Assembly: GCA_003056425.1 (NCBI GenBank)
Contig: PYVY01000002.1
Span: 1 to 64,000 of the forward strand
Length of the DNA stretch: 64,000 bases
From: Alteromonas indica
GTDB lineage: Bacteria > Pseudomonadota > Gammaproteobacteria > Enterobacterales > Alteromonadaceae
Reading direction: 5' to 3'
Both the position numbers and the translations under genes were made by a program. This document shows, piece by piece, positions 62,488 through 64,000 of this stretch (its first letter is position 1; each line of letters starts with the position of its first letter). Below the pieces are notes generated by a model, which saw nothing but the letters and a program-made list of their open reading frames with translations, was not told where the DNA came from and did not search any database.

Positions 62488-64000
62488 ATGCAAAAGTTGC
62501 CTGGTTGGATGAAGTGGTGTCTGCATTCACCAAAATTTGCGATTCTGCTATTTATAGCCTTGTGTGCGGTGACCGCCACTGGGGCTTCTCAGCTGTATTT
62601 TCGCGGCGATTACAAGGTGTTTTTCGAACCGGATAATCCGCAGCGTAAAGCCTTTGAAGACATGCAAAACATTTTCAACAAAAGTGAAAATGTGTCTTTT
62701 TTAGTGGTGCCTGCTGCCCCGACGGTCTATCAATCTGATACTTTCAGGCTGATTCACGAGCTTACCGAAGATGCCTGGCAATTGCCCTTATCCACGCGGG
62801 TCGAATCAATTTCCAATTATCAGCATACCTATGCCGAAGCCGACGATCTGGTAGTGACCGATCTGATAACCAGTGGGCAGTACGGCCGGCCACATATTCA
62901 GTGGGTGCGCGAGGTGGTGCAAAGTACTCCTGAAATAGACGGACGGCTGGTCTCGCGCAATGGCGAGGTGGCGGTAATTAACGCTACTATTCAGTTGCCC
63001 GATGGTGACCAGACCAAAGAAGTGATTGAGATTGCGGACTACGCCCGCCAATTGCAGGATAAATACCAGCAGCAATTCCCTGACCATGCTATTTACCTGA
63101 CCGGCATGGTTATTATGAATGATGCGTTTGCCGTGGCCGCCCAGGATGATGCACAAACCCTGATACCTGCCATGTTTGTGGTTATCACCATCATGATAGC
63201 GTTGTTAACCCGCTCAATTGTGGCGGCCCTGGCGACACTGGTGATTGTGGCCTCGTGTATCGCAGTGACCATGGGCCTGGCCGGTTGGGCCGGACTGTTT
63301 TTAAGTACCGCCACCGTAAACGTACCTACCATGGTAATGACCCTGGCCGTCGCCGATTGTATTCACGTTATTGTGAGTTTCAGGCAATTCGCCCGCCAAG
63401 GGATGGCCAAGCATGAAGCCCTGGCCGAAAGCCTTAAAGTGAATACCAAGCCTATCGTCATTACCAGTGTAACCACGGCTATTGGCTTTCTTATGCTGAA
63501 CTTTTCGGCGGTACCTATTTTGGCCGATTTGGGCAACATGACCGCAGTAGGGGTAATGCTGGCCTGTCTGTTTTCTCTGACAGTGCTTCCGGCGATGTTG
63601 AACCTGGCCCCGTTGCGCGTGCCTGGCGCGCCTAAGCACAATGCTTCACGCTATCATAAGGCGGGGGAGTGGGTGTGCCAGCGACATCGTCGGATTCTGC
63701 CGGTATCGTTGCTGGTGGTAGCCGTATCGCTGGTGTTCTCTGCCAATAACGAACTTAACGATATAGCGGTGAAGTACTTTGGTGAGTCCAGCACCTTTCG
63801 CCAAGCAGTGAATGTGCAGGAAGACACCATGGGCGGTATGTCGAATATCGATTTTGTAATTTACACCGACCAGGAGTATGGGGTTAACGATCCTACCGTA
63901 CTGCATCAGGTGGACGAACTGACTAACTGGCTTAATCAGCAGCCTGAAGTACACCATGTTACCAGCTTCAGTGACACGATTAAGCGGCTGAACATGAATA
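62488..64000 (+). CDS. RND/MMPL-superfamily transporter, cut by right edge
   Basis: The frame is open from ATG 62488 to the window end (504 codons, no stop), so the C-terminal half is outside. The N-terminal helix (about residues 13-35) is followed by a large periplasmic domain (about 36-215) and a block of five helices (about 220-385) with the conserved TMVMTLAVADCIHV and ITSVTTAIGFLMLNF stretches of MMPL/sterol-sensing RND proteins, then a new helix near 410-428 and the start of a second periplasmic domain. Family members export lipids, hopanoids or other hydrophobic compounds, but the substrate here is unknown. Divergent from the acyl-CoA dehydrogenase gene with 261 bp between. Confidence 0.9.
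   Translation, partial: MQKLPGWMKWCLHSPKFAILLFIALCAVTATGASQLYFRGDYKVFFEPDNPQRKAFEDMQNIFNKSENVSFLVVPAAPTVYQSDTFRLIHELTEDAWQLPLSTRVESISNYQHTYAEADDLVVTDLITSGQYGRPHIQWVREVVQSTPEIDGRLVSRNGEVAVINATIQLPDGDQTKEVIEIADYARQLQDKYQQQFPDHAIYLTGMVIMNDAFAVAAQDDAQTLIPAMFVVITIMIALLTRSIVAALATLVIVASCIAVTMGLAGWAGLFLSTATVNVPTMVMTLAVADCIHVIVSFRQFARQGMAKHEALAESLKVNTKPIVITSVTTAIGFLMLNFSAVPILADLGNMTAVGVMLACLFSLTVLPAMLNLAPLRVPGAPKHNASRYHKAGEWVCQRHRRILPVSLLVVAVSLVFSANNELNDIAVKYFGESSTFRQAVNVQEDTMGGMSNIDFVIYTDQEYGVNDPTVLHQVDELTNWLNQQPEVHHVTSFSDTIKRLNMN

Noticed and set aside
1..64000. tRNA, rRNA, prophage, natural-product gene cluster or toxin-antitoxin pair
   Set aside because: Scanning by eye found no conserved tRNA T-loop or rRNA pattern, no phage structural genes, no large synthase modules and no paired small toxin-antitoxin genes.

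Overview
The window looks like chromosomal DNA of a marine gammaproteobacterium, most likely Alteromonadaceae or a close relative. This placing is inferred from gene content: minCDE with the gammaproteobacterial order, SbcDC, an E. coli-like thymidine kinase, a FadE-type acyl-CoA dehydrogenase, an S10 peptidase, TonB receptors with Fur-type boxes, and many GGDEF/EAL proteins and hybrid kinases. No rRNA, tRNA, CRISPR array or prophage was recognised.

Layout. 1-1640: an IS4-family transposase cut by the left edge and an AT-rich lipoprotein gene. 2385-7673: a secreted lipoprotein, then an apparently iron-regulated operon (Fur-like box, TonB receptor, small membrane protein, PepSY_TM protein). 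7962-14592: a small HTH-like protein, sbcD-sbcC and an MDR-family oxidoreductase. 14675-15882: 1.2 kb of non-coding DNA with three kinds of direct repeat and a 14-bp perfect inverted repeat. 15883-22472: nitroreductase, a large unknown membrane protein, a DUF1593 secreted protein, an amino-acid permease and a divergent PadR regulator. 22955-29050: a tightly packed five-gene phosphorelay: PAS-PAS kinase, Rcp1-like receiver, REC-REC-PAS kinase, receiver, REC-GGDEF-EAL. 29060-32263: a Fur-box operon, read leftward, of a catecholate-type TonB receptor and a B3-like metallo-beta-lactamase-fold enzyme, followed by a 41-bp decayed copy of the enzyme's tail. 32592-42509: peroxiredoxin-like protein, Yip1 protein, two hybrid kinases and a REC-PAS-GGDEF-EAL protein. 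42610-45649: YihY/BrkB and minCDE. 45790-53972: S10 and M20 peptidases, an MDR oxidoreductase, a methyltransferase, upp, a LacI-family regulator and a GAF protein. 54286-59463: a leftward cluster GGDEF-EAL, tdk, SDR, serine hydrolase. 59956-64000: acyl-CoA dehydrogenase and, divergently, an RND/MMPL transporter cut by the right edge.

Themes. The window is dense in signal transduction: four histidine kinases, three GGDEF-EAL proteins, two free receivers and a free GAF domain. The most notable reading is that the first PAS domain of the 22955 kinase keeps the FixL heme-ligand His and the distal Arg at the correct 20-residue spacing, while the second PAS has Arg in place of the His. This would make the five-gene block a candidate heme-sensing input to c-di-GMP output. 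Two separate iron-acquisition operons carry recognisable Fur-like boxes. Functions are assigned by recognising family motifs by eye; no searches were run.
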